DNA of 64,000 bases, from the NCBI RefSeq assembly GCF_900103325.1, contig NZ_FMXM01000014.1:62001-126000 (forward strand). Reading direction: 5' to 3'. A program made the translations under genes and the position numbers. Positions 33,852 to 43,263 of this stretch are shown here, piece after piece. The stretch's first letter is position 1. The number at the start of each line of letters is the position of its first letter. Source of the DNA: Mesorhizobium qingshengii. GTDB lineage: Bacteria > Pseudomonadota > Alphaproteobacteria > Rhizobiales > Rhizobiaceae. The notes below the pieces were generated by a model, which had not been told where the DNA came from, did no database searches, and worked only from the letters and a program-made list of their open reading frames with translations.

Positions 33852-35171
33852 ATGACGCAGTCCAGCAGAAGCAGACTTACTCGCCGCTCCGTACTCAAGG
33901 GAGGACTTGGCCTGGCGCTTGCCACCACCGCCCTTACCGCACTCGGCCTGCCTGTCCCGGCCAGGGCGGCCGGCAAGAAGGTGATCATCGGCGCTTTCGC
34001 CGATGGCGGCCTGACGCCGTTCAAGCAGAAGATCATCCCGCTCGCCAAGGATGCCGGCTTCGACATCGAATTCCTCGAGGACGAATACGGCGTGACGCTG
34101 GAGAAGTGGTTCGCCGACGCCAAGAACAGCGCCGGCCAGTACGACCTCTACCTTCTCGACGATCCATGGGTGCCGCAGTTCGGCGCGGCCAATGTGCTCG
34201 AGGATCTCGGCGCGGCCGGTATCGATGGCGGCGACAAGGACTGGATCGGCTCCATGATCGACATGGGCTACTGGCCGCCGCAGAAGGGCGCACGCGTGAA
34301 AGGCTTCGAAACCGCGACGCCGACGCTGATCTGTGTGCCGTTCGTCGGCGATCTGCAGACTCTGACCTACCGCAACGATGTCTACACGAGCGGAGCGCCG
34401 AAGACCTGGGACGAGGTCATCGCCAAGGGCAAGGAAGGCGTGGCGGCCGGCAAGATCAAATATCCGGTCGTGTTCCGCGGTGTTTCCGGAAATCCGATCG
34501 TGACCAGCTGGTATCCGGTCTTCCTGTCGTTTGGCGGTTCCTTCTTCGACGACAAATGGAACCCGATCTTCAATTCCGCCGAAGGCAAGGCTTCGGCCGA
34601 ATTCTTCGTCGGCGCCATGAAGCAGAACGCGCCGAGCGGCGTCGTCGAGTTCGACTCGGATCAGGAGGGTGCGGCGATCCTGGGCGGCGAAGCTGGCGCG
34701 ATCATCCAGTATTCCGGCAATGCGCTGAAGGCCGACGATCCGGCACAGACCAAGGTGGCGGGCAAGCTGGATTTCGGCGTCGTTCCGAAGCAGACATCGG
34801 CGATCGCCCAGATGGGCATCTTCATCGCCGGCATTCCGAAATCGGCGCCTAACAAGGCCAACTCGGTCGAATTCCTGAAATGGTATGTCAGCGCCGACAT
34901 CCAGGCCAAGCTGTCGGAAGCAGGCTCCATTCCGGTCAAGCGCAGCGCCTTCGGCGTCGCCAAGCCCGGCAACCGGCTGATCCCGGTCGCCTTGCAGCAG
35001 CTCGATGCCGGCGCGCTGCCGCGGCCGCGCACGCCCGACTGGGCCAAGGTCGAGGAACTGCTCGGCATCGAACTCAACAAGGCGCTGCAGGCCGGCTCGG
35101 GCGGTGGCGCCGCGTTGGACAATGCCGCCAAGCAGGTCAAGGACTACCTGTCTTCGGTCGGCTATTACTGA
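33852..35171 (+). CDS. CUT1-type sugar-binding protein, Tat-exported
   Basis: A 439-residue family-1 extracellular binding protein. It carries a twin-arginine signal (LTRRSVLKGG) with a hydrophobic stretch ending PARAAGKK. The body shows 'GAFADGGLTPFKQKIIPLAKDAGFDIEFLED', 'YDLYLLDDPWVPQFGAANVLEDL' and a late 'VEFLKWYVSADIQAKL'. Export through Tat is less usual for this family. GGAG precedes the ATG. The stop overlaps the next start (TGATG). Ligand probably a polyol or sugar. Confidence 0.9.
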   Translation: MTQSSRSRLTRRSVLKGGLGLALATTALTALGLPVPARAAGKKVIIGAFADGGLTPFKQKIIPLAKDAGFDIEFLEDEYGVTLEKWFADAKNSAGQYDLYLLDDPWVPQFGAANVLEDLGAAGIDGGDKDWIGSMIDMGYWPPQKGARVKGFETATPTLICVPFVGDLQTLTYRNDVYTSGAPKTWDEVIAKGKEGVAAGKIKYPVVFRGVSGNPIVTSWYPVFLSFGGSFFDDKWNPIFNSAEGKASAEFFVGAMKQNAPSGVVEFDSDQEGAAILGGEAGAIIQYSGNALKADDPAQTKVAGKLDFGVVPKQTSAIAQMGIFIAGIPKSAPNKANSVEFLKWYVSADIQAKLSEAGSIPVKRSAFGVAKPGNRLIPVALQQLDAGALPRPRTPDWAKVEELLGIELNKALQAGSGGGAALDNAAKQVKDYLSSVGYY

Positions 35172-36079
35172 TGGCAAACAGCGGGACGCAGAGCCGCAAA
35201 TACCGTCTGCAGGGGGCGGGGCTCGACCTCGCCCTCCCTTATCTCATGCTGGCGCCGGGCCTACTGATCGTGCTTGGCGTGCTTGTCTATCCGCTCTGGG
35301 ATGGCCTGCGCGCCAGCACCAAGGTCTATCGCTACGGCTCGGTCGTCGCCGATGTCGGCATGCAGAACTACATCAAGCTGTGGAGCGACCCGCAGTTTTT
35401 GAACTCGCTCTGGGTGACGGTCGAATTCGTCGCCCTGTCGGTCACCTTCGAGGCAATCCTGGGCTTTGCCCTGGCATTGTTCTGCCTGCGGGAATTTCGC
35501 GGCATCCGCTTGCTGAGGACGATCCTGATCATCCCGATGGTGATCACGCCGGTCGTCGTCGCCATCGTCTTCCGGCTGATCTATGCCAGCGACGCCGGCA
35601 TGCTGACGGCGATCTCCGAGTGGATGGGCGGCGGCCAGGTGCAGATCCTCGGCAGCCCCGTCAAGGCCTTCATCGGCCTTGTCGTTCTCGATGTCTGGGA
35701 ATGGACGCCGCTGATGTTCCTGATCCTGCTGGCCGGCTTGCAGTCGCTGCCGCACGAACCCTTCGAGGCCGCCCGCGTCGACGGCGCCGGCAACTGGCGG
35801 GTGTTTGCCGATCTCACCTTTCCGATGATGCGGCCGGTGCTGGCGATCGCCATCGTGCTTCGAACGATCGACGCCTTCGGCACGTTCGACCAGGTGTTCG
35901 TGCTCACCCGGGGCGGACCGGGCGAGGCGACGCGGCTGGTCTCGATCTATGGCTACGACACCGCCTTCAAGTTCCAGCAGACGGGCTATGCGGCAGCACT
36001 TTTCGTCACGATCGGACTGGTCGTGCTTGCGCTGGCCTTTAGCGCCGTGCGGCTTTTGCGCAGGGTGGACGCATCATGA
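35171..36079 (+). CDS. CUT1 sugar ABC transporter permease (MalF/UgpA type)
   Basis: A 302-residue permease with six predicted helices, beginning with the 'LMLAPGLLIVLGVLVYPLWDG' helix, and an EAA coupling loop 'EPFEAARVDGAGNWRVFADLTFPMM'. Start overlaps the binding-protein stop by one base and the end overlaps the next permease by 4 nt (ATGA). Confidence 0.91.
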   Translation: MANSGTQSRKYRLQGAGLDLALPYLMLAPGLLIVLGVLVYPLWDGLRASTKVYRYGSVVADVGMQNYIKLWSDPQFLNSLWVTVEFVALSVTFEAILGFALALFCLREFRGIRLLRTILIIPMVITPVVVAIVFRLIYASDAGMLTAISEWMGGGQVQILGSPVKAFIGLVVLDVWEWTPLMFLILLAGLQSLPHEPFEAARVDGAGNWRVFADLTFPMMRPVLAIAIVLRTIDAFGTFDQVFVLTRGGPGEATRLVSIYGYDTAFKFQQTGYAAALFVTIGLVVLALAFSAVRLLRRVDAS

Positions 36080-36894
36080 ACAGTCGTCTGGCCCGCATCG
36101 GGGTGATGAGCGCGGTGCTGGCCATCGTGCTGTTGCCCATCTACTGGCTCGTCTCGACCTCGCTGAAGTCCAATCGCGAGATCACCCAGGAAGGCACGCT
36201 CTATCCGCATCTTCCGACACTGGACAATTACATAAGGCTGTTCACGGAGAAGCAGTTCGGCGCCTATCTGACCAACTCGCTGGTGGTGACGTTCTTCTCC
36301 GTGGCGATCGCCCTGGTCGCCGGCGCCATGGGCGCCTATGCGATCGCCCGCTTTCGCCTGCCTTTCGCGATGGAGCGCAAGGTCGGCTTGTTCCTGCTGA
36401 CGTTGCGCATCGTTCCGCCGGTCGTCATCCTCATCCCGGTCTACCTGCTGATGCTCAAGCTCGGCCTGCTCGACAGCTGGCTGGGTTTGATCGCCACCTA
36501 CACCGCGTTCAACATCACCTTCTGCGTCTGGATGATGGAGAGCTTCTTTCGCGAAATCCCCGTGGATCTCGAGGAAGCCGCCATGGTCGACGGCGATTCC
36601 CGCTTCGGTGCGTTCCGGCGCATCACCCTGCCGCTGGCAGCCCCCGGCCTCGCGGCGACCGCCATCTTTGCCGTGCTTGTCACCTTCAACGAATTCCTGT
36701 TCGCGCTGGCGCTGACGGCCACGCCGCGGGCGATGACGATGCCGCGTGGCACCGCCACGCTGATCGGCCGCATCGACACCGACTGGGCCTCGATGTCGGC
36801 GGCCGGCGTCATCGGCGCGTTGCCGATCGTCTTCTTCGCGCTCCTGGTGCAGCGCCATCTGGTTCGCGGGCTGACCATGGGAGCCGTGAAATGA
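36076..36894 (+). CDS. CUT1 sugar ABC transporter permease (MalG/UgpE type)
   Basis: A 272-residue permease with N-terminal helix, 'LVSTSLKSNREI' and 'NYIRLFTEKQFGAYLTNSLVV', and an EAA loop 'VDLEEAAMVDGDSRFGAFRRITLPLAAPG'. It is the partner of the upstream permease. About 97 bp separate it from the dehydrogenase gene. Confidence 0.91.
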   Translation: MNSRLARIGVMSAVLAIVLLPIYWLVSTSLKSNREITQEGTLYPHLPTLDNYIRLFTEKQFGAYLTNSLVVTFFSVAIALVAGAMGAYAIARFRLPFAMERKVGLFLLTLRIVPPVVILIPVYLLMLKLGLLDSWLGLIATYTAFNITFCVWMMESFFREIPVDLEEAAMVDGDSRFGAFRRITLPLAAPGLAATAIFAVLVTFNEFLFALALTATPRAMTMPRGTATLIGRIDTDWASMSAAGVIGALPIVFFALLVQRHLVRGLTMGAVK

Positions 36895-36991
36895 CGACCC
36901 GGCTCTGCAGCCACCCACCTCAATCAAGTCGCCGCCCCGGCCACGCACAAGGCCGGCCGACGCCACGCGGCCTTTCAGGGAAATCAAACGC

Positions 36992-37984
36992 ATGATCGAT
37001 GTGTGTCTATTTGGAGCGGGCCTCATCGGCCAGGTGCATGCAGGCAATTTGGCGCGCCATCCCCGCGTGCGCCTGCGCTACATCGTCGATCCGAACATCG
37101 AGGCCGCCTCGAAGGTCTCGGCCCTTACCGGAGCCGAGATCGCCGACACCCAGACCGTGATGGATGACCCGTCGATCCGCATGGTGTTCGTCGCTTCGGC
37201 GACAAGAACCCACGCGGACCTGGCCATGGCCGCCGCCGCCAAAGGCAAGGCGATCTTCTGTGAAAAGCCGATCGATCTTGATCTCAAGCGCACGGACCAA
37301 TGTCTGGCGGCTGTCGAGAAGGCAGGCGTGCCCTTTCAGATCGGGTTCAACCGTCGGTTCGACCCGAGTTTTCGGGCGCTCAAGGCGCGCCTTGGGCAAG
37401 GCGAGATCGGCGCCGTCGAACAGGTCATCATCACGAGCCGGGATCCGGAACCGGAAACCGAGGAAGCGCTGGCCGGAGGAGGGGGCGTCTTCAGGGAGAT
37501 GACCATCCACGACTTCGACATGGCACGAAACCTGTTGGGCGAAGAGCCGGTGGAACTCTTCGCGACCGGGTCGTCCCTCGTCGCGCCGCAATATGCCAAG
37601 CTGGGCGACTACGACACCGCGATGTTCGTGCTGCGCACGGCGTCCGGCCGGCAATGTCATATCAACAACAGCGTCAGGGCCGCCTACGGCTACGACCAGC
37701 GCATCGAGGTGCATGGCGCGGATGGGATGCTGCGGGCCGGCAACAGGGTGCCGACATCGGTCGAAGTTTCAGGCGCGAAGGCGATATCGCGCGACAAGCC
37801 CTATTACTTCTTCGTCGAGCGCTATGCCGAGTCCTACGCCGCCGAGATCGATCATTTCATTACCTGTGTCGAAACAGGCCAACGGCCCGACGTCACGGCA
37901 AGCGACGGCCGCAAGGCGATGATCCTGTGCGAGGCAGCGCTTGCCTCCGCCAAGTCCGGCAGGTTCGAGACCGTCCGGTTCTAG
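36992..37984 (+). CDS. Gfo/Idh/MocA-family dehydrogenase (inositol 2-dehydrogenase/MocA-like)
   Basis: A 330-residue NAD(P)-dependent oxidoreductase: Rossmann start DVCLFGAGLIGQVHAGNL, the catalytic EKP motif in 'IFCEKPIDLDLK', and the substrate-side 'GVFREMTIHDFDMARNLLG' with the HDxD motif (His and Asp). Length and motifs fit myo-inositol 2-dehydrogenase (IolG) and MocA. In the operon it would oxidise the imported polyol to the ketose used by the IolE-like enzyme. Confidence 0.86.
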   Translation: MIDVCLFGAGLIGQVHAGNLARHPRVRLRYIVDPNIEAASKVSALTGAEIADTQTVMDDPSIRMVFVASATRTHADLAMAAAAKGKAIFCEKPIDLDLKRTDQCLAAVEKAGVPFQIGFNRRFDPSFRALKARLGQGEIGAVEQVIITSRDPEPETEEALAGGGGVFREMTIHDFDMARNLLGEEPVELFATGSSLVAPQYAKLGDYDTAMFVLRTASGRQCHINNSVRAAYGYDQRIEVHGADGMLRAGNRVPTSVEVSGAKAISRDKPYYFFVERYAESYAAEIDHFITCVETGQRPDVTASDGRKAMILCEAALASAKSGRFETVRF

Positions 37985-38008
37985 CGCGATTGAACGAGGA
38001 GTTTCCAA

Positions 38009-38947
38009 ATGAAGATCGGCATGATTACCGACAGCCTCGGCAACCTCGCCTTCGACGAGATGTTGCGCGCCTCGGCAGAGCTTGGACTCGAGACGTTGGA
38101 GTTTGCCTGCGGCAACTGGTCGTCGGCGCCGCATATCGATCTGCAGGCGATGCTGGCGAGCCCGGCCACGCGCAAGGAATTCGTTGCCAAGATCAGGGAC
38201 CACGGACTGACGATCGCAGCGCTCAATTGCTCGGGCAATCCGCTGCATCCCGGGCCACAGGGCAAAATCCACCACAACGTCACGGAGGACACCATAAGGC
38301 TGGCCAGCCTGATGGAGATCGATCGCGTGGTCATGATGTCGGGCCTGCCGGGCGGACCGGGTGACGCCAATCCGAACTGGATCATCACCGATTGGCCGCC
38401 GGAATGCCTGGAGATCCAGCGTTACCAGTGGGAAGAGCGGATCATTCCCTACTGGCGCGACCTCGTCGCGTTTTCGAACAATCTCGGCATCCACAAACTG
38501 TGCCTGGAACTGCACGGTCATCAGGCTGTGTACAACGTCCAGACGCTGTTCAAGCTGCGTGACGCCGTCGGCGAAACGGTCGGCGCCAACTATGACCCCA
38601 GTCATCCCCTGTGGATGGGGGCGGACCCGATTGCCGCCATCCGCAAGCTCGGCTCGGCGATCTACTATGTCCACGCCAAGGATACCCGGATCGAGCCAAT
38701 TCCCGCGGCCATCGACGGCACGCTCGATGCTCGCCCGCCGAACCTCTATGCCGAACGCGCCTGGAATTACATCACGCTCGGATACGGTCACGGTGAGACC
38801 TGGTGGCGGCAATTCTGTACCGCCCTCAAGCAGGTTGGCTACGACGATGTCTTGTCGATCGAGCACGAGGACATGATGCTCTCCCCAATGGAAGGCATGC
38901 GAAAATCCGTTGCGCTGCTGCGCAACGTCGCAATCAACCTGTCGTAG
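38009..38947 (+). CDS. Sugar phosphate isomerase/epimerase, TIM barrel
   Basis: A 312-residue xylose-isomerase-like TIM-barrel protein: MKIGMITDSLGNLAFDEML, 'HGLTIAALNCSGNPLHPGP', 'LCLELHGHQAVYN', NYDPSHPLWMG and 'IYYVHAKDTRI'. His/Glu/Asp clusters give a divalent-metal site. GAGGAG lies before the ATG. Last gene of the transporter operon, 24 bp after the dehydrogenase. Probably an isomerase or epimerase of the pathway; the substrate is unknown. Confidence 0.83.
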   Translation: MKIGMITDSLGNLAFDEMLRASAELGLETLEFACGNWSSAPHIDLQAMLASPATRKEFVAKIRDHGLTIAALNCSGNPLHPGPQGKIHHNVTEDTIRLASLMEIDRVVMMSGLPGGPGDANPNWIITDWPPECLEIQRYQWEERIIPYWRDLVAFSNNLGIHKLCLELHGHQAVYNVQTLFKLRDAVGETVGANYDPSHPLWMGADPIAAIRKLGSAIYYVHAKDTRIEPIPAAIDGTLDARPPNLYAERAWNYITLGYGHGETWWRQFCTALKQVGYDDVLSIEHEDMMLSPMEGMRKSVALLRNVAINLS

Positions 38948-39285
38948 AGCGAGGACTTGTCGAGGTTCGGGCTGATCGCCCGAAATCTCGACCTCGACGA
39001 CGAAGTTTATCAAATGATTTGGGGGCCGGTTCTCCAACAGTCCGCAAGCAGCGGCCTGCGTGTTGCCGGCCGTGCATGGTGCTCACGGACCGCCATGGTC
39101 CATGGGCTGTCGGTCTTGCCTGCTCATTCGGTCCGGGAAGGACAGTCCGGCCGTGCATCGAACAGGCTGGATCGAAATCGGTGCCGCTCGGCCGGTTTGA
39201 TCCGCCGCAAAGCGCGGCTGCGTTCATCGCGCTTAAATAAGAATTGGCTCGAAAAAATGCCGGCAAACGGGAGAAGGAGCGTCAC
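38948..39285. other. Intergenic region, no supported gene
   Basis: About 340 bp. The GGACC/GGTCC hairpin around 39088-39102 could end the upstream operon. A degenerate TTGAT half-site near 39199 is too weak to call. Confidence 0.35.
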
Positions 39286-40065
39286 ATGAGCTACAGGGAT
39301 ATCTTGGTGTTCCTCGACGGTTCCGTCGAAAACGCAGCGCGGGTGGATTTCGCCCTTTCGCTGGCAAAAACACACGGCGCGAGGCTGACAGGCGTCGACG
39401 TCGATTCCCCAGCCGCTTTTGCCGGCGAGTGGGCTGAACGCGCGAAATCGCTTGAAGACACATTTTTCGCCAGTGCCAACCGTTTTGGCGTCGACGTTCG
39501 CTTCAAGGTCGCGGATCGTAACTCGGCGGGATGGAAGCACTACTATACGCCCTATGCGGATCTGGTCGTCGCCACACAGCCCTACCGTGAGGTTTCCGAC
39601 AAGATCCTGCCCGAGGTGCCGGGGGATTTGTTGACGTCGGCAGGCGTTCCGATGATCCTGCTGCCGCGGGACTGGCGACCGAGACCCGTTGGAGAAGAGA
39701 TCGCGATTGCCTGGTCACCGAGCGGACAAGCCGCCCGTGCCGTGCATGATGCGATGCCCTTTCTAACCCGGGCGCGGAAAGTAACGGTGTTCGCGTTCGA
39801 TCCGCCGGCCGACGTAAAGGATACGGATATCGGATTGCTGCGCGACCATCTGCTTGCCCATGGCGTCAAGGCCGAGACCGACCGCTGGACGGACACCGGC
39901 GACCTGTCGGCAATCGAGGCGCTGTTCGCTTCGCGCGCCGTGGAGGACGCCGACTTGATCGTGGCCGGCGCCTATAGCCATTCGCGAATCCGTGAGGCCT
40001 TGTTCGGCGGAATGACCAAGTCCCTGCTTGAGCAATTCTCGCTGCCGGTGTTCGTCTCGCACTGA
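39286..40065 (+). CDS. Universal stress protein with two Usp domains
   Basis: A 259-residue cytosolic protein of two tandem UspA folds. The first begins YRDILVFLDGSVENA; the second contains 'EEIAIAWSPSGQAARAVHDAMPFL' and ends with 'LIVAGAYSHSRIREALFGGMTKSLLEQFSLPVFVSH', carrying the ATP-binding G-x2-G-x9-G(S/T)-like segment. AAGGAG lies upstream of the ATG; an upstream in-frame start adds a basic tail without support. Such proteins aid survival under oxygen or nutrient limitation. Confidence 0.86.
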   Translation: MSYRDILVFLDGSVENAARVDFALSLAKTHGARLTGVDVDSPAAFAGEWAERAKSLEDTFFASANRFGVDVRFKVADRNSAGWKHYYTPYADLVVATQPYREVSDKILPEVPGDLLTSAGVPMILLPRDWRPRPVGEEIAIAWSPSGQAARAVHDAMPFLTRARKVTVFAFDPPADVKDTDIGLLRDHLLAHGVKAETDRWTDTGDLSAIEALFASRAVEDADLIVAGAYSHSRIREALFGGMTKSLLEQFSLPVFVSH

Positions 40066-40167
40066 ACGGGGGATCAGTCGGGCAAATGACTGGCCGGTAC
40101 CCTGCGCGGCTTGCCTTGGTTCAGGCGCTTGGCGGCAGAATGGCGGCTCATTTGGTGGAGTTTGGCA

Positions 40168-41148
40168 ATGAGCCAGACTAGACGTTTCCTGCTGGCCATG
40201 TTCGTCGCCATAGCGGCTGCGGCCGGTGTGGCCTTCCTGTTTTACAAGAACGAGCTTGGTCGCATGCGCGACACCGCCAGCCGAGGCAGTCTGGTCGCCA
40301 ACCTCGACACAGGCCCGATCGAATACGCCGACAGCGGTGCGGGCATTCCGCTTCTGTCGATCCACGGCGCCGGCGGCGGCTTTGACCAAGGCCTTGCCAT
40401 TGCAGCCGATCTTGTGGGTGAGGGCTTTCGGGTCATCGCGCCATCGCGCTTCGGCTATCTGCGCACTCCCGTTCCGCCGGACTCCTCTCCAGCCGCGCAG
40501 GCCGATGCGCACGCGGCGTTGCTTTCCAAACTGAACGTCCCCAAAGCGGTGGTCGTCGGCATTTCGGCAGGCGCGCGTTCCGCTGTTGAGCTGACACTCC
40601 GGCACCCGGACAAGGTCGCCGCTCTCATCCTGATCGTCCCAGCCCTTTATTCGCCCACCAGTCCGATCTCGATCGAAGTGGGCCGCGGCAACAGGTTCGC
40701 ATTCTGGGCCGTCAACGCTGGCGGCGATTTCGCCTGGTGGGCCGCCGAGAGTGTCGCGCCGTCAGTACTCATTCGCTTCCTCGGCGTTCCACCGGCGCTG
40801 GTAGCGGCTGCGCCTCAGGCCGAGCGGGACCGCGTCATGAGCTTCGTCCGGAGCGTTGAGCCCTTGTCGCTGCGCTTCCCTGGAATCAATATCGACAGCG
40901 CCCCCGAACTCCATGAAATGCCGTTGGGTCAAATTACCGCGCCGACAATGATCATCTCCGCGCGTGACGACCTGTTCAACACGCTGCCGGCGGCTGAGTT
41001 CGCAGCAGGCAAGATCCCTGGTGCCAAGCTGGTCGTCTACGACACTGGCGGACATCTTCTGGTGGGACGGGCGCAGCAGGTCCGCACGGCAGTTCGCATG
41101 TTTCTGGCAGGCGCCTCCCGCTGGGCGATGAGCGCCCGCAACAATTGA
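40168..41148 (+). CDS. Alpha/beta hydrolase, membrane-anchored
   Basis: A 326-residue protein with an N-terminal membrane segment (residues 8-26) and then an alpha/beta-hydrolase fold: oxyanion-side 'LLSIHGAGGGFDQG', the nucleophile elbow VVGISAGARSA (Ser), acid-side 'MIISARDDLFNT' and the catalytic His in 'YDTGGHLLVGR'. GISAG is a non-standard GxSxG. It probably faces the periplasm. The substrate is an ester, amide or lactone, not determined. Confidence 0.82.
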   Translation: MSQTRRFLLAMFVAIAAAAGVAFLFYKNELGRMRDTASRGSLVANLDTGPIEYADSGAGIPLLSIHGAGGGFDQGLAIAADLVGEGFRVIAPSRFGYLRTPVPPDSSPAAQADAHAALLSKLNVPKAVVVGISAGARSAVELTLRHPDKVAALILIVPALYSPTSPISIEVGRGNRFAFWAVNAGGDFAWWAAESVAPSVLIRFLGVPPALVAAAPQAERDRVMSFVRSVEPLSLRFPGINIDSAPELHEMPLGQITAPTMIISARDDLFNTLPAAEFAAGKIPGAKLVVYDTGGHLLVGRAQQVRTAVRMFLAGASRWAMSARNN

Positions 41149-41401
41149 TGGTACGCGGCTTTAGCTGAAGAATTCTATTTTTTGGGGGCAGAGGTCGAGC
41201 CGACCAAGCACCGACAGAAATGGTACGTCGTAGCCCACCCTGATCCTCGGAGAAGCATAGAGGTAATGTGATCTGGCATTGTTCCGCGCCACCGTCAGTC
41301 CTTCAAGGCTTCCTATGCTTGGTCCTGGATCTATTGTATATCAGCAAGAATAAAATTAGCGATGTAAACACTTTGACTGATGGCGAGGGGAGCGCCGAAT
41401 T

Positions 41402-41599
41402 ATGGAGATCAACTTCAATGCGCCGCCTGCGGACGACGCCGCAATCGACATGTCGGCCGAATGCCAGAGCCAGCTGCTGCCTCTCGTCCGTGAAATCGTC
41501 CAGGCGGCGGTTGCGGCCGGATGGAGCCGGGACGATGTTCTTCTAGCTTTTGTGGAACTCGCCTGGGATCTGTACGAGAAACGTCGCGATGATCTGTAA
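41402..41599 (+). CDS. Small acidic hypothetical protein
   Basis: 65 residues beginning MEINFNAPPADDAAIDMSAE with a predicted amphipathic helix (LLPLVREIVQAAVAAGWSRDDVLLAFVELAWDLYEK cut into two helices by Gly-Trp). GAGGGGAG lies 11 nt upstream. Codon use fits the genome. I do not recognise the family; the WSRDDVL segment resembles short regulatory proteins of rhizobia. Confidence 0.55.
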   Translation: MEINFNAPPADDAAIDMSAECQSQLLPLVREIVQAAVAAGWSRDDVLLAFVELAWDLYEKRRDDL

Positions 41600-41961
41600 C
41601 AGCTAGCCGTGAACCAGATAGCTCCATGCTGCGCCAGGCCACCGATCTCGACGGATAAAAGCCAAATTGCAGACCGGTGGCGGCCAGACGAGCTTTTATA
41701 TTAGAGTTTTGTAATAATTGGAGAGCGTGTGACCGATTCATGACAGAGTCGGTGACAAAATGCGTAGATGGAGAAGGCCTTTGAGGTCCAAGCGGAAAAA
41801 AGTTGCCCGGTAACTTGCTTGGCTGATCACAGTTGATCTTTTATCCCGAACAAAATTTTTTCTTTGCGCACGGAATTTCTTCCATATCCACAGTGTGTGC
41901 GTTACGCTGGGTTCGGGTCGGGTTAATGGGGATTTCAAGCAGAGCAGCTGAGGCGAGGCGG
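41600..41961. other. AT-rich intergenic region upstream of the AraC gene
   Basis: About 360 bp, distinctly AT richer than its flanks (runs around 41694-41722), fitting a promoter region. No gene seen; the long N-terminal extension of the AraC frame into it is not supported. Confidence 0.4.
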
Positions 41962-42885
41962 ATGAGCAATGTGGGCGAGGCTCGGGAAAGCGGCGATTCC
42001 CGGGGCGCCGATCGGGCGGTGATAGCCCGAGATGTGTTTGACATAATTCCTGAAAATGCGGGCCCGAGAAGGGCCACCCCGCGGGGGAGCGCCATATACT
42101 CTGTCCGCGCCCCTGGATCGCAGAAGTTCCTCGCCAAGGAGCATTCCGTGGGGATTGTGCTGGCGCCCATGCGCAAGTTGAGAGCTTCGCTCGGCAGCGA
42201 CAGGATCACAGAGTTCGATGCGCCGGTCGGGTGTCTCGTCATCAATCCCGCTGGCGTGGACAGTAGCCTCGCCTGGTCGGCGACCAGGGAAAATGCCGTC
42301 GTCTCCATAACTCCCGAAGCGCTGTCGGAATTGGCTGCTCATGAGTTCGACCTCGCCGATCCAGAGCTTAAGCCGCCTGCGTTCGGAACGGTCGACCTCT
42401 GGGCTCTCAGCATAGCCCAGAGGATCACCGCCGAGCTGATTGGGAATGCGCCTGCGAATGAGCTTTATCTGGACTCATTGCTAACTGTGTTCGGCATTCA
42501 TCTGCTGCGCACCTACACCAACCGCAGCAAGCAGGCTGTGTCTCCCAGGGGCGGGCTCTCTTCCGTTGGCGCTCGACGCGTGCGCGAATACCTCAATGAG
42601 AATTTTGTGCGGAAAATACTGGTCGCCGAACTCGCGTCGGTCGCAGGGGTTTCACCGAATCATTTCATAACAAGGTTCGCCACGACGTTCGGGATGCCGC
42701 CGCATCGCTACCTGATCAATCTGCGCCTGGACTTCGCTGAAAAGCTGCTTGTCGATGGCGAGCTCGCGATCGCCGAAGTCGCCTACCTCGCCGGATTTTC
42801 GGACCAAAGTCACTTGGCTGCCACCATGAAGAAGTACAGGGGAAGAACGCCGACCAAGACCGGACGTGCTTCCGCAAAGAACTGA
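41962..42885 (+). CDS. AraC-family transcriptional regulator
   Basis: About 307 residues: an N-terminal sensing region and a C-terminal double HTH ('LVAELASVAGVSPNHFITRF' and 'AIAEVAYLAGFSDQSHLAATMKKY'). The start at MSNVGEARE is taken because GAGGCGAGGCGG precedes it; earlier starts lack a ribosome site. A shorter AraC paralogue lies 380 bp downstream and the adhesin operon 1 kb downstream, so both are candidates for its control. Confidence 0.85.
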   Translation: MSNVGEARESGDSRGADRAVIARDVFDIIPENAGPRRATPRGSAIYSVRAPGSQKFLAKEHSVGIVLAPMRKLRASLGSDRITEFDAPVGCLVINPAGVDSSLAWSATRENAVVSITPEALSELAAHEFDLADPELKPPAFGTVDLWALSIAQRITAELIGNAPANELYLDSLLTVFGIHLLRTYTNRSKQAVSPRGGLSSVGARRVREYLNENFVRKILVAELASVAGVSPNHFITRFATTFGMPPHRYLINLRLDFAEKLLVDGELAIAEVAYLAGFSDQSHLAATMKKYRGRTPTKTGRASAKN

Positions 42886-43263
42886 AAGCTCCGGCCTGTG
42901 GCAAAGCGGCTGCACTTGTCGCTGAGCGATCGCGGGCCGGAATTTCCTACAAAGATTCCGGAATTTCCCAAAATACGTCCGTCACGAACATGCCCATGCT
43001 CGCAGTGAGAAATAGTTCAAAGCGCAGAGAAGCTTTCGAGCAATCCTTTGTCGCTCCGAAGGCTGAAACGGCTTCTGCCGGGCTACCGCGCCCCAGCCGG
43101 ATCATCGGTGCGGAGGCCGATCATCGATGCCCGCTTTGCGCTTGCGCTGACCTCTTCGGCATACGGGGAGCGAGGGCCGGGCTAAGTTCAGTTCGACCAA
43201 TCACAGATTGTTTTTTGAGGGAACGGAGGGTGCGGCATCTGGGAAGTATCGGGAGGCCGAGAA
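42886..43263. other. Intergenic region between the two AraC genes
   Basis: About 380 bp with no supported gene. A TCCGGCC/GGCCGGA pair around the first 60 bp is widely spaced and only weakly suggests a terminator. Confidence 0.35.

Noticed and set aside
39197-39212. FNR/FixK half-site TTGATCCGCCGCAA upstream of the universal stress gene
   Set aside because: Only one half matches; the other half has at least two mismatches.
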